A program made the position numbers and the translations under genes. Positions 13,715 to 22,440 of a DNA stretch of 35,335 bases are shown here, one piece after another. Numbering within the stretch: the stretch's first letter is position 1; every line of letters starts with the position of its first letter. The notes under the pieces were generated by a model. The model did not search any database, was not told the origin of the DNA, and saw only the letters and a list, made by a program, of their open reading frames with translations. The DNA is from a virus, in the IMG/VR virus record IMGVR_UViG_3300042987_000108, positions 1 through 35,335 of that record. One strand, given 5' to 3'.

Positions 13715-15004
13715 TTACCGTGGCGACGGGTCAAGAACTGCACCCGGCGGCAACTGACTGCCATACGCAGGCGGGGCAACAATGTCGGGAAATCTATCGC
13801 CCAACCCAGCGAATTCTGGGATTTTTCGCAATCTTGATCGCGTTCTATTGCTGCGCTGAATGTTTGCTCTTGCGACCTTTTCGTTTAACTCAGCAAGGTA
13901 TTCAAGATTGGCATTTGTCAACTCCAACGTACCAGCAGCGGCTTTCTCCAAAAATTCTCGGTCGCTACCAGTAAATCCTTGACCCGACCCAAGGCCGCTT
14001 GTTGGAATTGCAGCCAATGTAACTTTGCCAAGTTCGGCCGCCAAATTTTCCGTAACAGAGGCTTTTTGGCCTTTTGAAAAGCCTGCGGTAGCCAATGCTC
14101 GCTCAAGCGCAAGCCGTGCATTTGCGCCAGTTCCCGTAATGGGGTTTTGTTTCAACAAATCACGGACACGGAACGACGCGTCAATCTGCGGCAAAGATTG
14201 CTCACCTAATGCAAGATCGGCCGCATCTTGATCTGCTAATTTTCCACTCAACGCCGTTGTATATGCGGTTGTCGTTTTTTCACCCGGCAACACATTGGTA
14301 ATGCTAGTGGATGGCGGCTTCGTCAATCGCCAATCTTCAAACGATTTAACTGGCTTATTTAATCGTCGCTGATCGGCAACATAATACTGATACGTTTCAA
14401 CCTCGCTCGGCAAATTACCTGCTTTTGGCGCTAACTCCAAAACTGATGGATCGCCTGTTTCTTGATATTTGCGCCTGCTTTCAGGCGATGCACTCATTAG
14501 TGCTTCCATTGTCATTTGCGGTTGACGGCTCAACATCAATTGCGCGAGGCGCTGAGATGACGGCGTACCGCTTGCCAGTGCGTTCGTCAGCAACGATTCG
14601 CGCTGCTGGAAACTCGGCATAGTTGTTTCGGTGCGTGGGGGCGTGTATTTGCTACCCATTTCCATTGGGTCAGCAAACATATCAGGCTCAACAACGCGAG
14701 TTTGCGGCCCAAGCGACCGCTGAAGTTCAGTCATGCCTGCAATATCAGCCTCACGCGCCTTTGCTTCAGACGCCTCCGCTTTTTCGCCCACTTTTTTGGC
14801 GGTATAGGCTTGCAGAATGCGACCCAACGCATTAGCCGGCGATGGCATTGCACGAAAACCTTGGAACGTGAACGGCTCTTGTTCGCCTTCCATGGCTTGC
14901 TGCTGCAAAAGTTCAGCGTAGCGGCGTTGCCGTTCGGCACGCTGCTTCTCTATTTCGTAGGGGCTTGGTTCCGTAAATGCTTTATAAGTTCGCATCAAAG
15001 TCAC
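13715..15004 (-). CDS. Virion-type helical protein, possibly an ejection protein
   Basis: 429 residues; an internal ATG three codons on (MRTYKAF) is an equally good start. The N-terminus is a strongly charged helix (YEIEKQRAERQRRYAELLQQ). The middle is Pro/Thr/Ser-rich and the last 200 residues contain predicted helices (GANARLALERALATAGFSKG, LEYLAELNEKVARANIQRS). It begins inside the end of the 112-residue gene (23-base overlap) and belongs to a run of five genes between the tail hub and the fibre. No family is recognised. Confidence 0.7.
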   Translation of the reverse strand: MTLMRTYKAFTEPSPYEIEKQRAERQRRYAELLQQQAMEGEQEPFTFQGFRAMPSPANALGRILQAYTAKKVGEKAEASEAKAREADIAGMTELQRSLGPQTRVVEPDMFADPMEMGSKYTPPRTETTMPSFQQRESLLTNALASGTPSSQRLAQLMLSRQPQMTMEALMSASPESRRKYQETGDPSVLELAPKAGNLPSEVETYQYYVADQRRLNKPVKSFEDWRLTKPPSTSITNVLPGEKTTTAYTTALSGKLADQDAADLALGEQSLPQIDASFRVRDLLKQNPITGTGANARLALERALATAGFSKGQKASVTENLAAELGKVTLAAIPTSGLGSGQGFTGSDREFLEKAAAGTLELTNANLEYLAELNEKVARANIQRSNRTRSRLRKIPEFAGLGDRFPDIVAPPAYGSQLPPGAVLDPSPR

Positions 15005-15320
15005 CTCTGTACTGCCCTCCTTGCGGCGTCGTCATGCCGGGGGAGGCGGGCTTGCGCGGCCCGTTACCGAGTTGTGGCGATGAATAACCGCGAGAGCCGG
15101 TGATTCCGGGCTGCGGGGTGTTCATTGGGCCGTTAAAATTCATGGCTTGCGGTGCGATGCCTGCGGCGGTGTTGGGCGTAGCGCCGCTATACGCAAGTGA
15201 CGGACGCATCGCCGGCATACCGTCCCGCTGACCCGCTGGGGCGTTAAGCGATGAATTACGCTCCTGCAACGCTAACATTTGCGCCATGCGTTGCGGTCGG
15301 TCTGGTGTAAATCCGTTCAT
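14982..15320 (-). CDS. Small Pro/Gly-rich virion-type protein, paralogue of its neighbour
   Basis: 112 residues. The first 20 residues (PDRPQRMAQMLALQERNS) match those of the 84-residue protein encoded directly upstream (TDPQRLAEMLAMQEANQ), so the two look like a tandem duplication. The rest is low complexity, rich in Pro, Gly, Asn, Gln and Met, and probably unstructured. Such proteins may pack or travel with ejection proteins. Overlaps of 4 and 23 bases with its neighbours support translation. Confidence 0.65.
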   Translation of the reverse strand: MNGFTPDRPQRMAQMLALQERNSSLNAPAGQRDGMPAMRPSLAYSGATPNTAAGIAPQAMNFNGPMNTPQPGITGSRGYSSPQLGNGPRKPASPGMTTPQGGQYRGDFDANL

Positions 15321-15571
15321 GCTAACCCCGTCGTATCTGTGGGTGTGGTGGTGTCGTAGGTGTTCTTGCCAATCTTTTGCGCTTTGCGGTTCATGGCTGT
15401 GCGGCGCATCTTTTCTAAATCCATCGGGTTAATGAAGTTAGGGCTTCCCGATGACATGGACGGTAACGCGCCGTAGTCAGTACTAACTTTTTGATTGGCT
15501 TCTTGCATTGCCAGCATTTCTGCGAGGCGTTGCGGGTCGGTACGATCTTGCTGGGCTTTGTAGTACTTCAT
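15317..15571 (-). CDS. Small virion-type protein, paralogue of its neighbour
   Basis: 84 residues. A short helix (DPQRLAEMLAMQEANQ) resembles that of the next gene, followed by a polar stretch and a basic helix (LEKMRRTAMNRKAQKIGK), then a Thr-rich tail. Both its ends overlap neighbours by four bases. It may act with the 1024-residue protein encoded just upstream. Function is unknown. Confidence 0.65.
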   Translation of the reverse strand: MKYYKAQQDRTDPQRLAEMLAMQEANQKVSTDYGALPSMSSGSPNFINPMDLEKMRRTAMNRKAQKIGKNTYDTTTPTDTTGLA

Positions 15572-18500
15572 AACAGCAACCCATACTTAACCATGTTGTA
15601 ACCGCTTGGGTGGGTCACGACCGCTTCCGGCTTGACCCTCTGCACTTCGTCGGCCATCACGCCGCGCTGGCGTTCGCCAAAGATGTCGTACTCATAGATG
15701 CCGATGCCAAGCGGGTGCGTGCCGACGCGCACGATGTTGGACTTTAAGCGGCGGTCGGACATGATTGCCGCGCTGCCAAGGCTTCCCGCCAATCCGTACA
15801 GACCGCTTGCGTTGCTGGCGGCTTGGTTGGCTTGGATGCCGTAACGCTGCATTGCGGCAGCGTCTTGCGCTTGGGCGGCTTGCAGATACGGAGTCGCAGC
15901 GACTTGCACGCCGCTGTAGCCTTGGAACTGCGGCATCTGTACTTGCGATCCCGATAGCAACGCTGAAATCTCGTTGAGCGGCTGATTGCGTAGTGCCAAT
16001 TGCTGCTGAAGCGCCTGCTGTACCGCTTGGTTGCCAAACGTCGCTGCACCAACCATTTGGTTGTACTGCTGTTGCTGTGCGGCGTTTTGCGCAGCCTGTT
16101 GCGACATTGCCATTTGGTAGTTTTGCAGCATGGCGGCGTTGTACAAACCTTGGATGTCCATGGCTTGCCCAAACCGCTGCTGCTGCGCGGCATTGGCGGC
16201 GGCTTGTTGTGCCATTGCTTGCTGGTACGCTTGTGCTTGTGCGCGGTTTGTGAATTCGGCTTGTGCGCCCGCTTGTTGAAAACCTTGTTGTTGACGCGCC
16301 AGATTGGCTTGGTAGGCGGCCAATGCTTGCGCTTGGTTCTGCGCAAGGGCTTGGTTCTGTAGTTCTTGAGCGGTCACTTGCTGACCAAACTGCTGTGCGC
16401 CCGCTTGGTTCTGCATCTGTGCGGCGGCTTGAGCCTGCGCAAAGTTCTGTGCCATGGCTTGATTAGCGGCTTGCTGGGCTTGTTGACCCATACCAAACTG
16501 CGCTAACAATGCCTCGCGGTTAAACTCACCCGCACCCATCTGCTGCGCGTAACCCTGTTGCTGCGCTTGGTTCGCGGCTTGTTGAGCGGCGAGGGCTTGC
16601 TGGAAGTTCTGCGCAGCGGCTTGGTTTTGTGCTTGCTGGGCTTGCTGTGCTTGTGCAAAGTTTTGCGCGATGGCTTGGTTTTGTGTTTGTTGGGCTTGTT
16701 GGGCCATGCCAAACTGCTGGCCGGCAAGTTCCGCACCGACTTGTGTTCCTGTGACCGCTTGGCCAAAACGCTGCGCTTGCGCGGCTCGGGCTGCTTCATC
16801 AGCCGCCATGGCTTGCTGGAAGTTCTGAGCAATGGCCGCGTTTATTGCTTGCTGCGCTTGCTGACCCGTCTGGAACGACGCCAGTTGCGCTTCTCTGCCA
16901 AACTCGCCTGCGGCCAACCGCTGTGCAAATTGTTGCGCTTGGGCTTGGTTTGCGAACTGCCCGCTTTGCAACGCCAATTGCGTGTTTTGTGCAATGGCTT
17001 GGTTGCGTGCAGCCTCTGATTGCATTCCTGCGCCAAATCGCGCAAGTTCTGTTTGCTGCCCAAACTCTGCACCGGCAAGGCGCTGCTGGAATGCTTGTTG
17101 TTGAGCGGCGTTGGCAGCGGCTTGCGTGGCAAGGGCTTGCTGCACGTTTTGACCAAGGCCGACGTTATATAACCCTGCCTGTTCCATGCCCGCCCCAAAC
17201 CCTTGGAGGGCGGCTTGATTGGCAAACATGGCGCGAGATTGTTGTTCGGCAAAACCTTGCTGGCGTGCCGCTTGATCTAACGCAATGCCTTGCGCTGCGG
17301 CTTGCAAGATAAGGTCGTTTTCCTTTTGTGCTTGCGCTGACATGGCCGCGTTGAACGCTTCACCACCCGGCACAAGTCCTTGGTTAATCAATTGGGTGTA
17401 AAGTTGTTGGCGTTCGCCCTGAAGTTGAGGGCCAAGGCGCGACATAATCGCTTGTTGCGCCGTTGTGCCTGCGCTGATCGGTGCTGCGGCTAATCCTTGT
17501 ACGTCAATCTGACGCTGTAACTCTGGCCCCTCTACAAACTGTTGGGCATAACCAAACTGACCTTGGCCCGGTGCGCGTTGCACGCGTCCCACGCCAAAGG
17601 TGTTCAAGCCTCCTAATTGCGGGCCGGCGACCGTGCCGCCTTGGGCTTGTCCAAACTGTCCTACACCGCCTTGAATGCCCATTAAACCGGACGTATCCAA
17701 ACCGCCAAACTGCACGCCCTGCGGGCCGCCTGCGGCTGCGCCAAACTGACCGCCCGTTACCCCGGCTTGAGCCGTGCCAACACCGGCCAAGTTAAGACCG
17801 CCAACCTGCGGTGCGGCAGGGCCGCCGCCCGCAAGGCCGTATAAGCCCGCGCTAGGGCCGCCTTGGGCTAACCCGTACTGACCCGCGCCCGGTGCGCCTT
17901 GAATGGCACCAAAGGCCGCAGGGTTGATTTGTTGCAGGGTTTGCGCCTGCGGGCCACCGCCCGCCATGCCGAACTGACCGGCAGCGGGGCCGGTTGACAC
18001 CCCGGGTAACGCACCTTGCAAGCCTTGGGCGGTGCCGGTCGGTGCATATTGCCCCGGTAACTGCCCTGCGCCAAATTGGGTAAGGGGGCCGTATTGGCCG
18101 GCTTGGGGTGGCCCTACGATCTCGCCTTGCGGGCCGATTCCTGTGGCTTGTCCGTAAGCCGCAGCGTTCGGGGCTTGCGCTACTTGACCGTACCCGCCGA
18201 GGGTCGTTTGGATTTGCGGCAATTGCGCTTGGAAATCTTGACCGAGGAACTGCGACAAGTCGCCGATCTCTCGCAGCCCAAGATTTGCCATGGCCTGCTC
18301 GGCTTGCTGCTGCGTGGCAAAGATGTCCTTGGCAGGGCCAACCAACTCTTGCCGAATTGTCGGCTGTTCAACGTAGGTCGTGAACTGTTCGCGGGATGGT
18401 TCTGGGCCGGTATACCCATCGGGAGCCTGTGACCAATAATCCTGCATCGCCTTGTCATAGGCTTCTTGATTAAATTGCGGCTGTTTTGTCCACTGCACCG

Positions 18501-18642
18501 TCTGCTGCGCCGTCGGCGTGTAGACGTTTGGGTTGGACATATACGCCGATTGCTTGGCCGCCTCCAAATTGGCTTGGCCTTGCAACATGGCAATTTTGGA
18601 ATAATCAGGTGTTGGCGGTGGTGCCGGCGATCTTTTGCCCAT
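15568..18642 (-). CDS. Giant Gly/Gln/Ala-rich virion protein with S74-like C-terminus
   Basis: 1024 residues. The start (GKRSPAPPPTPDYSKIAMLQ, then NVYTPTAQQTVQW) matches a class of podovirus proteins that often end in an S74 domain. Residues about 160-390 are Gly/Pro/Gln-rich repeats (QYGLAQGGPSAG style), and about 455-885 are helical Gln/Ala repeats (QAANQAMAQNFAQ). The last 64 residues carry an S74-like chaperone with SDRRLKSNI, then GVMADEVQRVKPEAV and GYNMVKYGLLL, with no C-terminal coiled coil. It probably sits in the virion as an ejection or tail-associated protein. In 180 codons at 16201-16740 I count 62 glutamines, 40 as CAA and 22 as CAG. Confidence 0.8.
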   Translation of the reverse strand: MGKRSPAPPPTPDYSKIAMLQGQANLEAAKQSAYMSNPNVYTPTAQQTVQWTKQPQFNQEAYDKAMQDYWSQAPDGYTGPEPSREQFTTYVEQPTIRQELVGPAKDIFATQQQAEQAMANLGLREIGDLSQFLGQDFQAQLPQIQTTLGGYGQVAQAPNAAAYGQATGIGPQGEIVGPPQAGQYGPLTQFGAGQLPGQYAPTGTAQGLQGALPGVSTGPAAGQFGMAGGGPQAQTLQQINPAAFGAIQGAPGAGQYGLAQGGPSAGLYGLAGGGPAAPQVGGLNLAGVGTAQAGVTGGQFGAAAGGPQGVQFGGLDTSGLMGIQGGVGQFGQAQGGTVAGPQLGGLNTFGVGRVQRAPGQGQFGYAQQFVEGPELQRQIDVQGLAAAPISAGTTAQQAIMSRLGPQLQGERQQLYTQLINQGLVPGGEAFNAAMSAQAQKENDLILQAAAQGIALDQAARQQGFAEQQSRAMFANQAALQGFGAGMEQAGLYNVGLGQNVQQALATQAAANAAQQQAFQQRLAGAEFGQQTELARFGAGMQSEAARNQAIAQNTQLALQSGQFANQAQAQQFAQRLAAGEFGREAQLASFQTGQQAQQAINAAIAQNFQQAMAADEAARAAQAQRFGQAVTGTQVGAELAGQQFGMAQQAQQTQNQAIAQNFAQAQQAQQAQNQAAAQNFQQALAAQQAANQAQQQGYAQQMGAGEFNREALLAQFGMGQQAQQAANQAMAQNFAQAQAAAQMQNQAGAQQFGQQVTAQELQNQALAQNQAQALAAYQANLARQQQGFQQAGAQAEFTNRAQAQAYQQAMAQQAAANAAQQQRFGQAMDIQGLYNAAMLQNYQMAMSQQAAQNAAQQQQYNQMVGAATFGNQAVQQALQQQLALRNQPLNEISALLSGSQVQMPQFQGYSGVQVAATPYLQAAQAQDAAAMQRYGIQANQAASNASGLYGLAGSLGSAAIMSDRRLKSNIVRVGTHPLGIGIYEYDIFGERQRGVMADEVQRVKPEAVVTHPSGYNMVKYGLLL
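15990..17280 (-). repeat. Gln/Ala-rich helical repeats
   Basis: About 430 residues built from imperfect units of the form QxAxNQAxAQNFxQAxxAQ, often with FGxG or EFGRE spacers every 25-30 residues. The composition is about one third Gln and one third Ala, suggesting long helices or coiled coils. DNA repeats are degenerate. Confidence 0.75.
17470..18165 (-). repeat. Gly/Gln/Pro-rich repeats
   Basis: Residues about 160-390 of the 1024-residue protein repeat short units such as GQFGxAxGGPQA and LGGLNxxGVG. They predict a flexible or fibrous region without charged residues, distinct from the Gln/Ala part. Confidence 0.7.
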
Positions 18643-19045
18643 ACCGAGGCTCCAAGTAACGACACCGATCTGGTGTCTGCGTCATAAACACGATGTCTCC
18701 GTCGGGAGCGGCGTTTTTAATTCGCGCTTCCTCTGAAAACCCCATCTTTGTGACCAGTTTCAGCGCCCGGGTATGGTTGCTGCTTATTGGCCCTATGATC
18801 TTATCAACATTTGCGATGTTGTAGGGATAGTCGTACACCGCAGCGAGGTATGCTGGGGTGATCTGATCCCAAGTGATGTGGCAAACGATAGATTTACCGT
18901 TCCACATCTCGTAAACCGTACCGGCGACCAATTGACCGTCTTTTTCAAGGCCAATAGCCGTTGAACGGTCGGCGTTATAGTGGCCGTCCGTTCTTGCCAT
19001 TGTCCAATGGCCCACTTCGGGGCCGCTTACGATGCGCCAGCCCAT
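18605..19045 (-). CDS. GNAT-family N-acetyltransferase
   Basis: 146 residues from the ATG at 19045 (MGWRIVSG); a longer frame to 19213 runs inside the tail-hub gene. The SNHTRALKLVTKMGF stretch (residues 89-103) with following DIVFMT is the typical end of GNAT domains, and GLEKDGQLVAGTVYE matches the early strands. The enzyme uses acetyl-CoA; its substrate is unknown. It overlaps the beta-rich tail gene by 19 bases and the 1024-residue gene by 38 bases, so it is bound into the tail module. GNAT-like proteins are common at this place in related phages and may modify virion or host proteins. Confidence 0.82.
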   Translation of the reverse strand: MGWRIVSGPEVGHWTMARTDGHYNADRSTAIGLEKDGQLVAGTVYEMWNGKSIVCHITWDQITPAYLAAVYDYPYNIANVDKIIGPISSNHTRALKLVTKMGFSEEARIKNAAPDGDIVFMTQTPDRCRYLEPRYGQKIAGTTANT

Positions 19046-20598
19046 CCGAGTTGATACACAATGTCTGTTGATGCCCACTCCAACGACAAGTTTTTGCTTT
19101 TGCTGTTGAAGTTCACAGCACCGCAATAACCAATGCCTTGAAGACCTACAAAGTTGTTTGAAACGACTGAATCCGACCCCCATAACGCTTGACCCCACAG
19201 GCCAACATCCCACAAACCATAAGCGGTTCCCGAGAATGACAAGGGGCCAACTAAGTCGGCGGTCTGAAAATCTACGTTAATGCCAATGCTGATGGCGGGT
19301 TGGCCGTTGGAGTACAGCGTCGGGCGGCCTCGGGTGAAGTATTTGATAACACCGCGAGTGTCAAAGTAGTTAAAGGCTTGCAGCGATCGGGTTTGTATCG
19401 CCGCGCCGTTGTCTGCGTAACTATCGGCTCCCGTACCGCCAACCCAAGCGCGTGCAACAATGCCGTTTGCACCAAAATACGGGGTGTCGTTAAGAAGCGT
19501 CCAGCAGTTTGCGTACCATCCCGTAAAGTTGCACCACGCTTTTGTGATGTTATTCATCACAAATTGTTGCTGGGTGCCAGTTCCAACTGGAATGTTGACA
19601 ATTAGGGCGTTGTTGAGCGGGTTGTAGAGCAATCCCCACCCAAAGTTGTCCTTATAGGTGCGTGTTGCCGCAGCAAATGCGCCTTGAATCTTGTCTGACA
19701 ACGCCACTTGCGGGTCTAACCGTGACGATTGCAACGCTGATGCAAGCGGAATCAATCCATCCAACGTCAACACCAACAAATCGCCGCCGTACTTAGCAAC
19801 GCAACGGCGTGATACGGGCGATCCGACTTGCCATATACCAATCAACGCCCATGTCGATGCGCTGGAGGGGTCGGTTCCGCGATAAACGATGATTTCACCT
19901 TGGTTGGTAATAAACACAAGGTTGTCATCAACGCCGTAACCCGCGTCAATCGTCCATGTTGCCATGGCTTGCAATGCGCCGCCCATGCGGGCAACCGTGG
20001 AGAGGTCTAAAACTTGTGCCGCGCCGCCCACGCTTGCGGTTGGCAAATACCAAGCCTTTAGCGTGTCCTTTTCAATAAACCACATACGGTTTTTGAAAAG
20101 CGTTGGACTAATTAGCGATGTGGTCGTCACTCCCGTAATGGCAGGGCTAGAGGCATTCGTGATAGATGTCCACGTTGAGCCGTCGTAGAGCAAAGGCGCG
20201 TCAACGCCGTTCGCGGCATAAAGATATGCCCCGCCTGCCGTTGTGACGTTGACGTATTCCCATCGGTTGTTCGTTAAACCCGACTTGACCGCCGCGCCGA
20301 CCGCGCCTGCGGAGGTAACGTCATAAATGTTGCCGCCCACAACGGCAAACATTTTGTCGGTTGCCCCAGCGTTGTAGGTCATCAAAGTTTCAACTTGACC
20401 AGACATACCCGTGGCGTGGTTAATGTAACCCCCGCGCAATGCAACGCTAGACACGCCCGGAAATAAGTTCTCCAACGTTACCGCATCGGTCGGCGCCATG
20501 TTGGCCAGCGCATCGCGTGCGTTCCACCCGCCGACGGGAGCGGGGAGCGATGCAACGTTGTTGCTTGTGCGCTGAATGAGTTTCCGACGAGCGGCCAT
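19027..20598 (-). CDS. Tail hub or nozzle-type protein (beta-rich)
   Basis: 523 residues. After a basic start it shows VGGWNARDALANMAPTDAVT and LENLFPGVSSVALRGGY, the opening seen in podovirus tail proteins of the gp10/nozzle type. Repeated strand units (KMFAVVGGNIYDVTSAG, YLYAANGVDAPLLYDG, LLVLTLDGLIPLA) suggest a beta-propeller. In the virion this would form the distal tail tube ring or plug the portal. It follows the adaptor gene with the stop and start sharing an A (TAATG), as in related gene orders. Confidence 0.75.
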   Translation of the reverse strand: MAARRKLIQRTSNNVASLPAPVGGWNARDALANMAPTDAVTLENLFPGVSSVALRGGYINHATGMSGQVETLMTYNAGATDKMFAVVGGNIYDVTSAGAVGAAVKSGLTNNRWEYVNVTTAGGAYLYAANGVDAPLLYDGSTWTSITNASSPAITGVTTTSLISPTLFKNRMWFIEKDTLKAWYLPTASVGGAAQVLDLSTVARMGGALQAMATWTIDAGYGVDDNLVFITNQGEIIVYRGTDPSSASTWALIGIWQVGSPVSRRCVAKYGGDLLVLTLDGLIPLASALQSSRLDPQVALSDKIQGAFAAATRTYKDNFGWGLLYNPLNNALIVNIPVGTGTQQQFVMNNITKAWCNFTGWYANCWTLLNDTPYFGANGIVARAWVGGTGADSYADNGAAIQTRSLQAFNYFDTRGVIKYFTRGRPTLYSNGQPAISIGINVDFQTADLVGPLSFSGTAYGLWDVGLWGQALWGSDSVVSNNFVGLQGIGYCGAVNFNSKSKNLSLEWASTDIVYQLGWAGAS

Positions 20599-21509
20599 TA
20601 TTGGCTATCCGTACCGTAGCCCGAGTCGGGGATGTTGTCGTAACCGATCAGCACCGTGCCGGGTCGCGGCGCAAATGACAGGTTGGCCGCTGCGGTGTCT
20701 TGGGCAACGGCTGTTTCAAGTTCCATCAAGTAATCGCGGTAAAGGGCGGTCGTGTCAAAACCTTTCGCTTCAAAGTATTTAAGTTTGGTGCCTAGCACCA
20801 TCAAACGATCTGGGTAGATGCAGGTGTCGCTATCTACCGTAAAACTGTTTTTCGGCGTGCCGTCAGCAGCATACGCCCACGCCGCACTGCGATACTCAAA
20901 GCCGAGCAACTCCCCACCGTTCATTCCCGGCCAAATCTGAAAATATTTACCGAGCAAGCGCCAGCGGATACGCGGGCCGGTGCTGATATAGCCCGACAAG
21001 AGCCACTCCCACTGCTGCGGTGACTCGGGGCCGAGCATTTCCCACCGCTTAGATTTATCCCAATGTGTGCGGTTAACCGTGCTGACGTAATCAGCCGGAA
21101 GGTCGTACTTTACCTTTTGAAAGATAACTTGCCCGCCGACTACCGTTTCCGTTGGCTGATAGTTAAGCGTGACGCTGGTTGGGCCAACCGAGGTGACATA
21201 CGTTGCGTTTGGGATGCCGACGCCCTGCACTTGGTAGGACGTTGACAGCCCCGCCGTACTTGCAAGCCCGGTGATGGCTGCGACACCGTTGACCCAATCG
21301 CCCGTTGCGGTTGTTGCCTCAGTGTAAAACGTATGCTGGCGGGTCAATTCACGCCAATCAGCACGACGGAGAAACTCATACCCACACGCGTTCATCAACG
21401 CTAACAATTGCACGACATCTTGACTGTTGTTGCCGGCAACGTTGGTGGGGGTCGGGATACCGAGTTCTTGCGTACACTCGGTGATGAGTTGAACCATCGT
21501 GCTGCCCAT
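20598..21509 (-). CDS. Head-to-tail adaptor protein
   Basis: 303 residues; an ATG four codons in (MVQLITEC) is an alternative start. The N-terminal TECTQELGIPTPTNVAGNNS and QLLALMNACGYEFLRRADWRE is the pattern of podovirus adaptors (tail tubular A / P22 gp4-like group), and a beta domain in residues about 60-130 (YQVQGVGIPNATYVTSVG) is inserted between helices. The last third holds helices with LGTKLKYFEAKGFDTTALYRD. The protein would form a dodecamer ring under the portal. The tail hub gene follows immediately. Confidence 0.82.
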   Translation of the reverse strand: MGSTMVQLITECTQELGIPTPTNVAGNNSQDVVQLLALMNACGYEFLRRADWRELTRQHTFYTEATTATGDWVNGVAAITGLASTAGLSTSYQVQGVGIPNATYVTSVGPTSVTLNYQPTETVVGGQVIFQKVKYDLPADYVSTVNRTHWDKSKRWEMLGPESPQQWEWLLSGYISTGPRIRWRLLGKYFQIWPGMNGGELLGFEYRSAAWAYAADGTPKNSFTVDSDTCIYPDRLMVLGTKLKYFEAKGFDTTALYRDYLMELETAVAQDTAAANLSFAPRPGTVLIGYDNIPDSGYGTDSQ

Positions 21510-21510
21510 A

Positions 21511-22053
21511 CTATCCCTCCGTTAATTCTTTTGGCGGCCTGCCACGGCGCTTTTTTGACGCCAGCAGTTCGGCCATCTGTGCTTGAAGTTCGGCAAGTTG
21601 CTGCTTCGTAGAGTCCAACTCTGCGCTGGCGTCTGAGCGGTTCTTGCGATTTAGATACATTCGCGCCTTTTCGCGCAGCCCAATAGCACCCATGCCGACG
21701 CGCTGTAGTTGGGCGTCCGACGCAAGGGCTAATTGTTCCACAGTGACAAATTTTAGGATGGACAGTTCTGCGATCTGGTCGCGGTTGATGTCATCGGGCG
21801 AGTCGGCAAGCCACTGCGTAAGCGGGGTGCCGATCTGCGAGGCCGCGCCTTCGTTCTGCTGCATCTGAAAATAAAGCCACTGACGCGGGAAACGCGCCTT
21901 GTGGTCATCGCGCAGCGGTTGGTCAATCACGTTGGTTTTGTCGCCGGGGGCTTGGATGCGGCAATAAACGTTGCCCTTGTTGGGGCCGTCCTCGCGTGCA
22001 TAAAACTCAACGTGTAGTTGGGCGTCGGCATTGTTGATGTCACTGTCTAGCAT
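21511..22053 (-). CDS. Conserved phage structural-region protein
   Basis: 180 residues. The first half is a compact domain (AQLHVEFYAREDGPNKGNVY, then CRIQAPGDKTN), and residues about 55-120 contain FPRQWLYFQMQ and LAL-rich helices. It ends with a coiled coil (STKQQLAELQAQMAELLASK) and KKRRGRPPK, an AT-hook-like basic motif. Homologous proteins occur next to capsid genes in podoviruses. Possible DNA or scaffold contact is inferred from the tail. Confidence 0.72.
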   Translation of the reverse strand: MLDSDINNADAQLHVEFYAREDGPNKGNVYCRIQAPGDKTNVIDQPLRDDHKARFPRQWLYFQMQQNEGAASQIGTPLTQWLADSPDDINRDQIAELSILKFVTVEQLALASDAQLQRVGMGAIGLREKARMYLNRKNRSDASAELDSTKQQLAELQAQMAELLASKKRRGRPPKELTEG

Positions 22054-22077
22054 TTCCTTCTCCAGTAGGGATTGAGG

Positions 22078-22440
22078 TTAAACGCGTTCACCGTTTAGGC
22101 TGTACCATTGGGTGTTGGACACAGCAAAAAACAGGGTTGTATGGTTTTGGGGGATGCCGGCAAATGTCGTCTGATTGATCGTTGACCCGCTTTGCGGATA
22201 AACCTTCAAACTATGGGCGCCGCTATTTGCAACAATAATCACAGCACCCATTTCGGTCGGAGGTAATTTTACACCGCTATTGTTTGGCGTGGTGTCTACC
22301 GAATTAAATACGAACGTTAGTTGCGTGGCATCACCGGCTGACGTTCCCGCCGCCACAATGTCATCTTTGCCGTCACCGCAAATGCTAACGGTAGAAAGTT
22401 GGCTCATGCCGCTGCCGAGGACGCGTGAGGGGATGGCCAT
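22078..22440 (-). CDS. Small beta-rich structural protein
   Basis: 120 residues with alternating strands (ATQLTFVFNSVDTTP, AVIIVANSGAHSLKVYPQSG, TTLFFAVSNTQWYSL). The composition and gene position, between DUF115 and adaptor-side genes, fit a decoration or minor head protein. The start shares an A with the stop of the upstream gene (TAATG). No specific family is recognised. Confidence 0.7.
   Translation of the reverse strand: MAIPSRVLGSGMSQLSTVSICGDGKDDIVAAGTSAGDATQLTFVFNSVDTTPNNSGVKLPPTEMGAVIIVANSGAHSLKVYPQSGSTINQTTFAGIPQNHTTLFFAVSNTQWYSLNGERV

Noticed and set aside
15990-17280. Several open frames of 60-200 codons opposite the Gln-rich gene
   Set aside because: They arise from the repetitive TTG/CTG pattern of the sense gene and lack start signals and neighbours.
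19046-19213. Upstream extension of the acetyltransferase
   Set aside because: The added residues are the antisense-like shadow of the tail hub gene in another frame, and the GNAT similarity starts at about 19045.
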